Shown here in pieces: positions 26,174 through 34,445 of a stretch of 64,000 bases of DNA. The stretch covers positions 2,790,001-2,854,000 of the forward strand of contig NZ_CP098604.1 in NCBI RefSeq assembly GCF_024499015.1. Reading direction: 5' to 3'. The notes beneath the pieces were generated by a model, which was not told the origin of the DNA, made no database searches, and saw only the letters and a program-made list of their open reading frames with translations. The DNA comes from Xanthomonas hortorum pv. pelargonii (lineage in GTDB: Bacteria; Pseudomonadota; Gammaproteobacteria; Xanthomonadales; Xanthomonadaceae). Position numbers and translations under genes: made by a program. How positions within the stretch are numbered: the stretch's first letter is position 1; every line of letters begins with the position of its first letter.

Positions 26174-26875
26174 ATGAGCGCGCCGCGTCCCACCTTGTTG
26201 CTGCTGCCGGGCCTGCTCAACGATGCGCAGCTGTGGCACGCGCAGCGCGTGGCATTGGCCGACGTTGCCGAGTGCGTGGTCGGCGACATCACCCAGGGCG
26301 AGAACATGCGCGCGCTGGCGACGCAGGTGCTGGCGCAGATGCCGCCGCGTTTTGCATTGGCCGGTTTCTCGTTGGGCGGCTATGTGGCGCAGGAAATCCT
26401 GCGCATCGCGCCCGAGCGTGTGGAGCGCCTGGCCTTGCTGGATACCTCCGCACGTGCCGATTCGCCCGAGCGTGTCGCGCAACGGCGCGCGCAGGAAGCG
26501 AGCGTGCGTGGCGGAAAGACGTTTCTTGGATTCGGCGAACGGCTGATGCGGCATTACGTGCATCCATCGCGCTGGCAGGACGCGGCCTTGCTGGAACGCG
26601 TGCGCGGCATGACCCAGCGCCTCGGGGTGGAGGTCTTCGTGCGCCAGAACCGGCTGGAGCGGGAAGATGGTCGCGCGTTGCTACGCGCTTACACCGGTCC
26701 TGTGTTGGTGCTATGCGGCCAGGACGATACGATCACCCCGCCTACGTTGCACGAGGAAATGGCTGCGCTCGCCGTGCAGGCGCAGTTGGTGCAAATACCT
26801 GCGTGTGGCCATCTGTCGCCATTGGAGCAGCCACAGGCGGTATCGGATGCGCTGCGGGAATGGCTGCTGGCCTGA
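26174..26875 (+). CDS. Alpha/beta hydrolase
   Basis: This is a 233-residue protein with LLLLPGLLNDAQLW (HG-like oxyanion region), nucleophile AGFSLGGYVAQE, acid CGQDDTITPP and catalytic His in ACGHLSPLEQP. The compact fold resembles esterases or lactonases of the RutD/MhpC group; the substrate is unknown. No good Shine-Dalgarno sequence is visible. The gene lies 9 bp from the convergent DUF2884 gene. Confidence 0.8.
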   Translation: MSAPRPTLLLLPGLLNDAQLWHAQRVALADVAECVVGDITQGENMRALATQVLAQMPPRFALAGFSLGGYVAQEILRIAPERVERLALLDTSARADSPERVAQRRAQEASVRGGKTFLGFGERLMRHYVHPSRWQDAALLERVRGMTQRLGVEVFVRQNRLEREDGRALLRAYTGPVLVLCGQDDTITPPTLHEEMAALAVQAQLVQIPACGHLSPLEQPQAVSDALREWLLA

Positions 26876-26884
26876 TACGCGCTC

Positions 26885-27694
26885 TCAGTGCGCAGCCGTC
26901 ACCACCACGCTGTTGGAAGCCGGCGCATCGTCTTGCTCGTTTTGCTGATGCGTCTTGAGCTCCAGCATCTGCAAACGCTCGCCGTGAAAGCGATAGTCCA
27001 GCGCCTGTTGCACCGCGTACAACGCTTCTACCTGTGTGCATAAGGTGTGCGTCTGCGCCTCCAGCGCTTCGCTGCGTGCCTGCATCTGTTGTTCCATCCG
27101 CGCTTCCAATTGCTCCCCGCGGCGCTCCAGCTGCGCGGTGCGTCCGGTCATCACCGTCCACATCACGCTGCGTGTCAGGCCGCCGGCCAATTCTTCTGCG
27201 GCCTGTTCGACGTTGGCTTCGAAGTGTTCGTCGAACAGCTCCTGCTCCCAGCGCCCGCGCCCCAGGGTGGTATCGACCTGTGCAAGTGCGGTGACGCGCA
27301 GCCGCTCGACCTTGCGCTCCTGGCGCGTGCTGCCGGTGAGCATCTGCACCACGCCGGCCAGCGCATCGAAGGTGATGTCGACCACCGACCGGGCGATGTC
27401 GGTCACTGCCGGCATCAGCGTGCGGGCGCCGTGCTCGATGTCGCGCAGGCGTTGCGCGTCTGCAGCGCTGACCGGTTGCGGTTGGCGGTCCACGTTGAGC
27501 TCGCCACCGTGGAAAAAGATCTCGCGCGGCACGCCCTGTTTGCGGCGTAGCCAGATGCCGCCGCTGTCGGCCAGCACGTCGTAGGACGTACGGACTTCGC
27601 ACTGCTGCGAAGACACCTGCGGCTTGGCGGTTTCGGCCTGCGCGCTACAGGCCGCCAGCAATAACAGCGGCGCAAGAAAGGCAGTGGGGCGCAT
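26885..27694 (-). CDS. DUF2884 (YggN-like) lipoprotein
   Basis: This encodes 269 residues from the ATG at 27694. Signal peptide and lipobox LLAAC (Cys16) indicate a lipoprotein. The mature part matches YggN/DUF2884: QCEVRTSYDVLADSGGIWLR, FFHGGELNVD, then a long helical, Glu/Gln-rich segment (LEARMEQQMQARSEALEAQ) likely to form a coiled coil. Its function is unknown. The longer open frame upstream is not used because the lipoprotein signal begins here. Confidence 0.75.
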   Translation of the reverse strand: MRPTAFLAPLLLLAACSAQAETAKPQVSSQQCEVRTSYDVLADSGGIWLRRKQGVPREIFFHGGELNVDRQPQPVSAADAQRLRDIEHGARTLMPAVTDIARSVVDITFDALAGVVQMLTGSTRQERKVERLRVTALAQVDTTLGRGRWEQELFDEHFEANVEQAAEELAGGLTRSVMWTVMTGRTAQLERRGEQLEARMEQQMQARSEALEAQTHTLCTQVEALYAVQQALDYRFHGERLQMLELKTHQQNEQDDAPASNSVVVTAAH

Positions 27695-27917
27695 GGAGGC
27701 GGCCTGGGAATCGGAGGACCCCAGCATCACGCGTGGCGATGCGCACCGCCATGGGCAGGAAGTCAGGGTGCCGCACCCCTTTATCCGAACAACGGCAACT
27801 GCAAAAGCGTGAAACGGGTCGAGCACCTGCACGCTGACATCTTTTTAGCTGCTGGCTCACTTGACTCTCACGGCGTATGGTGTGAATTATGTTGCACAGC
27901 AGCATCGGAGCTCCGCA

Positions 27918-28334
27918 ATGCTCGACTCACGCATCGAAAAGGTTGATCTGGCGCTCACCGAGATCGCCCAGAATCCATCGGAAAAGGTGGCGCTGTGGCA
28001 ATGGGCCTGCCGCGAGATGTTGCACGAGACGCTGATCGGCATGCACCAGCTCTCGCATCTGGCCGGCATCGCCCGGCAGGTGGCCAACGACTGGCGCGAA
28101 CCGGTGGATGTGATTGCCCCGGCAAAGCCCTATCTGGCTGCCTCGGCGTTGGCCGATCGGCGTCTGCCGCAGGTGCTGGACGGCCTGGGCAGCACCCACG
28201 ACGACAACGACCGCGCCAACTTGTGGCGGCTGCGGTATGCCAGCCTGATCGCCTCCACCTTGCAAGGGATGCAGGCATTGGCCGAAAAGCACCGCATCGA
28301 TCGCCAGGCGATGGCGATGGGGCAGTCGAACTAA
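27918..28334 (+). CDS. Hypothetical helical protein
   Basis: This encodes 138 residues from the ATG at 27918 (GGAG 7 nt upstream). It is all-helical and soluble by composition, with LALTEIAQNPSEKVALWQWA and HETLIGMHQLSHLAGIARQV near the N-terminus and no signal peptide or membrane segment. I recognise no family. It stands alone between oppositely oriented genes. Confidence 0.7.
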   Translation: MLDSRIEKVDLALTEIAQNPSEKVALWQWACREMLHETLIGMHQLSHLAGIARQVANDWREPVDVIAPAKPYLAASALADRRLPQVLDGLGSTHDDNDRANLWRLRYASLIASTLQGMQALAEKHRIDRQAMAMGQSN

Positions 28335-28390
28335 GCGTTTATTGCTGCACTGCGTGGCTGAGCGGCGGCGCAATTGTCCGAGCCGCCGCT

Positions 28391-28693
28391 TCAGTGCCGA
28401 ACGGCCGCCTCTTCCATATGCCGCCAGGCATGCCGCACGATCCAGCGCGCCTCATCCCAGGGCACCGACAGCATCGGTTGATAGTGGTAAAAGCCGTCCT
28501 GCAACACGCTGTAGAGCTGCGCCTCGGTAGCGCGCGGGTAAGCCAGATAAATGTCGTAGCCGAGCGTAAGCAGCCGGGCATAGTCGGCAAAATCGTAGCC
28601 GCCCAGATGGCCTTCGGCGTGGACATCGCGCCAATAGGCGATCTCTGCGTCGAGGTTGACGACGCGGCGGGTCAAGACGGATGCGGTGTGCAT
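28391..28693 (-). CDS. Hypothetical small protein
   Basis: This is a 100-residue protein rich in Tyr, Trp and His (EIAYWRDVHAEGHLGGYDFA, GYDIYLAYPRATEAQLYSVL, RHAWRHMEEA). It is compact and helical. No family is recognised. It converges on the preceding hypothetical gene with a 56-bp gap. Confidence 0.65.
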   Translation of the reverse strand: MHTASVLTRRVVNLDAEIAYWRDVHAEGHLGGYDFADYARLLTLGYDIYLAYPRATEAQLYSVLQDGFYHYQPMLSVPWDEARWIVRHAWRHMEEAAVRH

Positions 28694-28839
28694 GGGTAGG
28701 ACTCCGTTGTCGAGACTTACCCCCTGTGGCTGGCACCGTAGCAGCGCCTGTCACGTGCAACCAGCACGCGACGACGAGCGGTCGTCGCGGCTGTTATGCC
28801 CCCTATCGGGCGATGCCGATACGTGGAAAAACCGAGAAC

Positions 28840-29643
28840 TCAATCCCAGTCGGGTGCAATCGCCTTCGGATTGGCCAGGCGCTGACCGCGGTCGAGTGCG
28901 GCAATCTCGCGCATGTCCTGCTCGCTTAGCTGCAACGACTGCGCCTTGAGATTGCTTGCAAGATTTTCGCGCTTGGTCGAGGACGGAATCACCGAATACC
29001 CCTGCTGCAGCGCCCAGGCCAAGGTCACCTGTGCCGGTGTGGCGTCGTGGCGCGCGGCAATCGCCTGGATCACCGGATCCTTCAACACCTCGCCGACCGC
29101 CAGCGTCATGTACGAGGTGACATGGATGCCTTGCTCGCGCAGGAACGCGATCAGGGTGCGGTTCTGCAGGTAGGGATGCACTTCGATCTGGTTGGTGGCG
29201 ATGGCATCGGCGCCCAGGATCTCGATGGCCTGTTTGATCAGTGCGATGGTGAAGTTGGATACACCGATCGCGCGGGTCAGGCCCTGCTGCCTGGCCTGGG
29301 CCAGCGCTTCCAGATACTCGCGCATCGGCATCTGATCTTTCGGCGAGGGCCAGTGAATCAGGGTGAGATCGACATGCTCGGTGCCGAGCTTGCGCAGGCT
29401 CTCCTGCATGCTCGGCAGCAAGGCATCGCGGCCGAACTTGTCGACCCAGATCTTGGTGGTCAGATACAGCTGATCGCGTGGCACGTTGGAGGCGGCAATG
29501 GCCTGGCCGACCTGTTCTTCGTTGTCGTAGATCTGCGCGGTATCGACGGCGCGGTAGCCCAACTCCAGCGCGTTGCGCACCGAGTCGATGACGATCTGGT
29601 CCTTGAGACGAAAGGTGCCGAGGCCGAATGCGGGGACTGTCAT
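28840..29643 (-). CDS. dkgB: 2,5-didehydrogluconate reductase DkgB (aldo/keto reductase)
   Basis: This is a 267-residue NADPH-dependent reductase of the AKR5 type. The catalytic tetrad context is visible: [20 protein letters not shown] (Asp, Tyr), TTKIWVD (Lys) and LTLIHWPSP (His). The cofactor-binding [14 protein letters not shown] is present near the C-terminus. E. coli DkgB also reduces methylglyoxal and other aldehydes. It heads a cluster of three oxidoreductase genes on the minus strand, which are not tightly coupled. Confidence 0.88.
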   Translation of the reverse strand: MTVPAFGLGTFRLKDQIVIDSVRNALELGYRAVDTAQIYDNEEQVGQAIAASNVPRDQLYLTTKIWVDKFGRDALLPSMQESLRKLGTEHVDLTLIHWPSPKDQMPMREYLEALAQARQQGLTRAIGVSNFTIALIKQAIEILGADAIATNQIEVHPYLQNRTLIAFLREQGIHVTSYMTLAVGEVLKDPVIQAIAARHDATPAQVTLAWALQQGYSVIPSSTKRENLASNLKAQSLQLSEQDMREIAALDRGQRLANPKAIAPDWD

Positions 29644-29718
29644 GGTGTTCCTTTTGGTAACGGGATTCGGGAATGGGGATTTGTAAGAAGCGAAGTGTTC
29701 GGGGCGCTGTGAGTTGAG

Positions 29719-30747
29719 CTAGTCGAGCGCGACGACGGCCTTGCCGAAGTTTTCGCCACGTAGCAGGCTGATCAGGCCTTGCGGTGCGCTGTCCAGGCCG
29801 TGCAGCACGTGTTCGCGATAGTGGATCTGGTCTTCGCGCAACCACTGGCCCATTTCGCGCAGGAAGGCGGGCATCAGGCGAATGAAATCGTGCTGGATGA
29901 AGCCGCGCACGGTCAGTCGTTTGCGCAGCACCTGGCCGATGAACTCCGGCAGACGGTCCGGCCCCGGCAACACCTGGCCACGGCTGTTGTAGGTGGCGAC
30001 CACACCGCACACCGGGATGCGTGCGAACGCGTTCAACTGCGGTAACACCGCGTCGAACACCTTGCCGCCGACGTTTTCGAAATAGATGTCGATGCCGTCC
30101 GGCGTGGCGGCGCGCAACTGTTCGGCAAAGTCCTCGGCGCGATGGTCCAGTGCCACATCCACGCGCAGCGTCTCGCGCAGGTAGCGCACCTTTTCTTCGC
30201 CGCCGGCAATGGCGACCACGCGCAACCCTTGCAGGCGCGCCAGCTGCGCCACGGTGGCGCCGACCGGGCCGCTGGCGGCCGCAACCACCAGGGTCTCGCC
30301 CGCCTGCAGCTTGCCGATTTCATGCAGGCCGGCGTAGGCGGTGAAGCCGGGCATGCCGTACACGCCGAGCGCGGTGCTCAGCGGCAAGGCATCGTCTTTG
30401 GGCAGCTTGCGCAATGGCGTGTCAGGGGTGAACAGGCTATGGGTCTGCCAGCCGCCCGGCAGCACCAGCAGATCGCCGGGTTGATAGTCGGGATGATGCG
30501 ATTCGAGCACTTCGCCCACGGTGCCGCCTTCCATCACCGCATCGATCTCCACCGGTGCGGCGTAGGACGGGCCTTCGTCCATGCGTCCACGCATGTACGG
30601 GTCGAGCGAGAGAAAGCGATTGCGCACCAGAACCTGTTCGTGCCCGGTGGGCGGCAAGGCGACCTCTTCCAGGCGGAAGTTGTCGGCGCTTGGCTCGCCG
30701 TGCGGGCGTGAGGCCAGCACGATGCGGCGGTTGGTGATCGATGTCAT
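29719..30747 (-). CDS. NADP-dependent MDR oxidoreductase (CurA/leukotriene B4 dehydrogenase-like)
   Basis: This encodes 342 residues from the ATG at 30747 (GAGGAA upstream). Features: FLSLDPYMRGRM, the central ALGVYGMPGFTAYAGL, the Rossmann AASGPVGATVAQLA, and YFENVGGKVFDAVLPQLN. These place it in the zinc-free medium-chain reductase group that reduces alkenals, alkenones or prostaglandin-like substrates. It probably detoxifies reactive carbonyls. Confidence 0.88.
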   Translation of the reverse strand: MTSITNRRIVLASRPHGEPSADNFRLEEVALPPTGHEQVLVRNRFLSLDPYMRGRMDEGPSYAAPVEIDAVMEGGTVGEVLESHHPDYQPGDLLVLPGGWQTHSLFTPDTPLRKLPKDDALPLSTALGVYGMPGFTAYAGLHEIGKLQAGETLVVAAASGPVGATVAQLARLQGLRVVAIAGGEEKVRYLRETLRVDVALDHRAEDFAEQLRAATPDGIDIYFENVGGKVFDAVLPQLNAFARIPVCGVVATYNSRGQVLPGPDRLPEFIGQVLRKRLTVRGFIQHDFIRLMPAFLREMGQWLREDQIHYREHVLHGLDSAPQGLISLLRGENFGKAVVALD

Positions 30748-30859
30748 GCGGAATTCCTCGCGGAAAGGACCACGCGTGCGCGGTCGAGGGAGCACAGCCG
30801 CACGGCGGCTGCGCGAGGGAGTGCGTGCGATGGGTTACATGCGCTGCAGAGGCGAGGCG

Positions 30860-31831
30860 TCAAGCGGCTTCGGAAGGATCCGGCGCGCTTGCGCTATCCA
30901 GCTGCGCAATCTGATCGGCGCTCAGCGACACGCGCGCTGCCGCCAGTACGTCGTGCAGCTGGGTCACGCTGGTGGCGCTGACGATCGGCGCGCTCAGGCC
31001 CGGCCGCGCGATCAACCAGGCCAAGGCGATCTGCGCGGGCGTGGCGGTGTGGGTGGCGGCCAGATCGTCCAACGCCTGCAGGATGCGCAAACCACGCGGA
31101 TTGACGTACTGCTTGACCACCGACGCACCGCGCGCGCTGCTCTTGCTGGCGTCGTCTGCACTGCGGTACTTGCCGGTGAGAAAGCCGCTGGCCAGCGAGT
31201 AATAACTGATCACACCCACCTCGCGCTCGCGCACCAGCGGTTCCAGCTCGGCCTCGTAACCGACGCGGTCGTAGAGGTTGTATTCCGGCTGCAGGCTTTC
31301 GTAGCGCGGCAACGTGTATTGCTCGGAAATATCCAGTGCATCGCGCAGACGTGCGGCGCTGTAGTTGGAGGCGCCAATCGCGCGTACCTTGCCTTGTTCG
31401 ATCAAGCGGCCAAATGCAGCCAGCGTGGCTTCCAGCGGAACCGATTCGTCGTCTGCGTGGGCCTGATATAGATCGATCACATCGGTCTGCAGACGCGTGA
31501 GCGAATCCTCCACAGCTGCGACGATGTTTTCGGGCGACAAGCCCGGATGCTCGTTCCACTTACCCACCTTGGTGGCGATCAACACTTTGTCGCGCTTGCC
31601 ACTGCGTGCGAGCCAGCGCCCGATGATGGTTTCCGATTCGCCGCCATGGTTGCCAGGCACCCAACCGGAGTAGGCATCGGCGGTATCGATCAGATTGAAA
31701 CCGGCGTCGACGAAGGCATCGAGCAGCGCAAACGAGGTCGCTTCATCGGCGCTCCAGCCGAACACATTGCCACCGAAGACGATCGGTTGAATCTGCAGGC
31801 CGGAGCGGCCCAGCGCGCGGGAGTGAGTCAT
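30860..31831 (-). CDS. Aldo/keto reductase (YajO/Tas-like)
   Basis: This encodes 323 residues from the ATG at 31831 (GGAG 9 nt upstream; the longer frame is rejected). Motifs: LGRSGLQIQPIVFGGNVFGW, INLIDTADAYSGWVPG-type Asp/Tyr, IATKVGKW (Lys), DVIDLYQAHADDESVPLE (His), and the cofactor loop PIVSATSVTQL. The Gly-Gly-Glu-Ser-Glu (GNHGGESETIIGRWL) block is typical of the AKR11/12-type subgroup. The substrate is unknown. Confidence 0.86.
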   Translation of the reverse strand: MTHSRALGRSGLQIQPIVFGGNVFGWSADEATSFALLDAFVDAGFNLIDTADAYSGWVPGNHGGESETIIGRWLARSGKRDKVLIATKVGKWNEHPGLSPENIVAAVEDSLTRLQTDVIDLYQAHADDESVPLEATLAAFGRLIEQGKVRAIGASNYSAARLRDALDISEQYTLPRYESLQPEYNLYDRVGYEAELEPLVREREVGVISYYSLASGFLTGKYRSADDASKSSARGASVVKQYVNPRGLRILQALDDLAATHTATPAQIALAWLIARPGLSAPIVSATSVTQLHDVLAAARVSLSADQIAQLDSASAPDPSEAA

Positions 31832-32053
31832 GGTGAAAGCTCCTGATTCCAAACTGCCCAACAGGATAGTCATGCACGCCGGCGTTGCGTGTGACACCAA
31901 CGTGGATTCAGCGTTCCGCCCAGCTGCCGCAATGCCTCACAGAATTTGAACATGTCGTGCGTCGCGCGCAGTGCAGCATACGAAGTCCTGCACATGGCAG
32001 GCTCCAAATCGCATGCTAGGCTCGCGCTACTTTTTCCCGTAAAGGGCGCTGTG

Positions 32054-32908
32054 ATGATCCGCAACAAGCTGGTGTGTGCATGTGTGGTGGGGATGGCAGT
32101 GGCGATGAGCGCGCCGCTGGCAATGGCAATCAAACCGGCCGATAGCGCAACCCTGCCGGCGCCCGATGCGGCGCTGCAGGCGGCCATCGACGGCAACTGG
32201 CGCGACCGTGTGTATGTGCAGCGCGATGTCTATCGCCATCCGGGTCAGACGCTGGCGTTCTTCGGCATCAAGCCGACCCAGACCGTTATCGAGATCACAC
32301 CGGGCGGTGGCTGGTATTCGGAAATTCTGGCGCCGTATCTGCGCGAGAAGGGCAAGTACGTAGCAGCAGTGGTTGACCCGGCGGCGGTGCCGGAAGGCCG
32401 TGGCCGCGACTCCGCGCAGCGCGGGCGCGACGAGCTGGAAAAGAAGTTCCAGGCCAAGCCGCAGGTGTATGGCAAGCCCGCGTTCGTGTCGTATGTGCCG
32501 AAGACGCCCTCGTTCGGCGTGGACAATTCGGCCGACCTGGTGCTGACCTTCCGCAACGTGCACAACTGGCGCATGGCCGGTAATGCCGAGGCGATGTTCA
32601 ACGGCTTCTACAAGGTGCTCAAGCCCGGCGGCGTACTCGGCGTGGTGGAGCATCGTGCCAAGGCCGATGTGCCGGCGGACGACAAGAGCGGTTACGTGGG
32701 CCAGGCGCAGTTGATTGCGATGGCCGAAGCGGCCGGTTTCAAGCTGGCCGGCAAGAGCGAGGTCAATGCCAACCCGCGCGACACCAAGGACTATGCCGGT
32801 GGCGTGTGGACGTTGCCGCCGAGCAACAGCCACGACAAGGCCGACGATGCCAAGTACAAGGCGATCGGCGAGAGCGACCGCATGACATTGAAGTTCGTCA
32901 AGCAGTGA
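32054..32908 (+). CDS. Exported class I methyltransferase-fold protein (COG4798-like)
   Basis: This encodes 284 residues from the ATG at 32054. It begins with a signal peptide (LVCACVVGMAVAMSAPLAMA), then a SAM-methyltransferase fold: VIEITPGGGWYSEILAPYL (motif I-like), ADLVLTFRNVHNW and KVLKPGGVLGVVEHR. An exported methyltransferase is unexpected because SAM is cytosolic. The family is widespread in proteobacteria, but its substrate is unknown. Confidence 0.8.
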   Translation: MIRNKLVCACVVGMAVAMSAPLAMAIKPADSATLPAPDAALQAAIDGNWRDRVYVQRDVYRHPGQTLAFFGIKPTQTVIEITPGGGWYSEILAPYLREKGKYVAAVVDPAAVPEGRGRDSAQRGRDELEKKFQAKPQVYGKPAFVSYVPKTPSFGVDNSADLVLTFRNVHNWRMAGNAEAMFNGFYKVLKPGGVLGVVEHRAKADVPADDKSGYVGQAQLIAMAEAAGFKLAGKSEVNANPRDTKDYAGGVWTLPPSNSHDKADDAKYKAIGESDRMTLKFVKQ

Positions 32909-33043
32909 GGCAGTGCCTGCATGCCGGCGCGCAGTGCGCGTTCGGCATGCAGCTGTTTGCACACCACCAACCAACGCATGACGCCACGCACGTGCATTGC
33001 GTCTTGCCGGCGTTGTGCATCGCTCTGACGCAACAGGATTGGC

Positions 33044-33616
33044 ATGTTGGTGTTGTTGAACAAACCCTATGGTGTGCTGTCGCAATTCAGCGACCGCTCG
33101 CAGCCGCCCAAACGCACGCTGGCCGAATTCGGCTTGCCGGCCGACGTGTATGCGGCCGGCCGTCTGGATCACGACAGCGAAGGCTTGCTGCTCCTGACCG
33201 ACGACGGCGCATTGGCGCACCGCTTGACCGACCCGCGCCACAAACAACCCAAGACCTATTGGGTGCAGGTGGAAGGTAAGCCTGCGCCAGCGCAGTTGCA
33301 GGCCTTGCGCGATGGCGTGGTGCTCAACGACGGCCCGACCCGTCCGGCCAAGGTGCGCAGCATCGATCCGTCACCGCAGGTGTGGCCGCGCGATCCGCCG
33401 GTACGCGTGCGCAAGACCATGCCCGACGCATGGCTGGAACTGCAGATCACCGAGGGCCGTAACCGTCAGGTGCGGCGCATGACCGCATCGGTGGGTCTTC
33501 CCACCTTGCGTCTGATCCGTGTAGCGATCGGTGACTGGACGTTGGACACTCTGGCGCCTGGGCAGTGGCGCGCGGATGAAACCCATCACGCGCGGCCAAG
33601 CCGGACGCGACGCTAA
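33044..33616 (+). CDS. rluE: 23S rRNA pseudouridine synthase, RluE-like
   Basis: This is a 190-residue RsuA-family synthase. It lacks the S4 domain and carries the catalytic Asp in AGRLDHDSEGLLLLTDDG, followed by KTYWVQVEG and the ITEGRNRQVRRMTASVGLPTL block. These match RluE, which makes pseudouridine at position 2457 of E. coli 23S rRNA. A strong terminator follows. Confidence 0.9.
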   Translation: MLVLLNKPYGVLSQFSDRSQPPKRTLAEFGLPADVYAAGRLDHDSEGLLLLTDDGALAHRLTDPRHKQPKTYWVQVEGKPAPAQLQALRDGVVLNDGPTRPAKVRSIDPSPQVWPRDPPVRVRKTMPDAWLELQITEGRNRQVRRMTASVGLPTLRLIRVAIGDWTLDTLAPGQWRADETHHARPSRTRR

Positions 33617-33650
33617 ATCGTCGCGGATGCGGTTGAATCCAGATCCATAA

Positions 33651-33687
33651 CAGACAACGCCACGGCGCAGGGCCGTGGCGTTGTCTG
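33651..33687 (+). terminator. Rho-independent terminator after rluE
   Basis: A perfect 16-bp stem (33651-33666 with 33672-33687), a 5-nt loop GCAGG, and TTTT directly after. It lies 34 bp downstream of the rluE stop and may also serve the convergent gene. Confidence 0.85.
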
Positions 33688-33706
33688 TTTTACCTGGAGC
33701 GATGGC

Positions 33707-34138
33707 TTATTCGATGCCGTCGCTCGGGGTCACCGCACCGCGACGCTGGTAGGCCGCGCGACGTGCGCTGGCGTTGCCGGCGTTTTCGCGATCGAAACGA
33801 TGCACGTTGCCGCCGAGTACCTGCTGATCACGCTGGCGCTTGCGATACACCGCATAGCCGATCAGGCCGAGGCCGGCGACGGCCGCTGCCACGGTGATGG
33901 CGGGGTTGCGCTTGACCGCCTTGCTGACAACCTTGCCGCCGGTACGCACGGCACCCAGCGCGGCGCCGGTCTTGAGCCATTCGCTGGCACCCGGGCTGAA
34001 ATGACGCAGGCTGCTGCCTGCGTTGCGTGCCTTGTCGCCCGCGTCGGACGCAGCATGACGCAGGTGGTCGCCGGCAGTGCCAGCCAGTTCCAGGGCACGC
34101 TCCAGGGCGCGTTCGGTGATCACAGTCAGCTTGCTCAT
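33707..34138 (-). CDS. Hypothetical protein with one membrane segment (DUF883/ElaB-like layout)
   Basis: This is a 143-residue protein with an N-terminal amphipathic helix (ERALERALELAGTAGDHLRH), a glycine/alanine-rich middle and a hydrophobic segment AITVAAAVAGLGLIGYAVYR at about residues 80-99. A basic RKRQRDQQ follows. The layout resembles inner-membrane ElaB/YqjD-type proteins, but I cannot assign it firmly. It converges on rluE. Confidence 0.6.
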   Translation of the reverse strand: MSKLTVITERALERALELAGTAGDHLRHAASDAGDKARNAGSSLRHFSPGASEWLKTGAALGAVRTGGKVVSKAVKRNPAITVAAAVAGLGLIGYAVYRKRQRDQQVLGGNVHRFDRENAGNASARRAAYQRRGAVTPSDGIE

Positions 34139-34311
34139 TGGAGGCGTTTCCTTTCTGAGTACGTGGGCCGCAGTGTGTGGGCTGGTGCGTATAGACCGTG
34201 TTAGCGGTGGTGGAGCTTGTTTGGGTTGCGGTTAAGTAATGATGCGGGGTGTTGGTGTGTGGGGGTCTGGGGAAGCGATAAAAACAGATCTGATGGGCAT
34301 GTGCGGCACTT

Positions 34312-34445
34312 CCCTTCTCCCATCGGGAGAAGGTGCCCCGAAGGGGCGGATGAGGGTACGGGCGAAGCCGCGTGCAGTTGGAGCAACACAGGTGCTTCGC
34401 TCCGTACCCTCACCCCAACCCCTCTCCCGACGGGAGAGGGGCTTT
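34312..34445. repeat. Composite palindromic intergenic repeat (copy 1)
   Basis: This fills the 305-bp gap before hrpB. The left part has CTTCTCCCATCGGGAGAAG, then GCCCCGAAGGGGC and GATGAGGGTACGG. The right part returns CCGTACCCTCA and CCTCTCCCGACGGGAGAGG. The same layout recurs at 47160 and 47491. It is a Xanthomonas-type dispersed repeat whose right end touches the hrpB stop. Confidence 0.85.
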
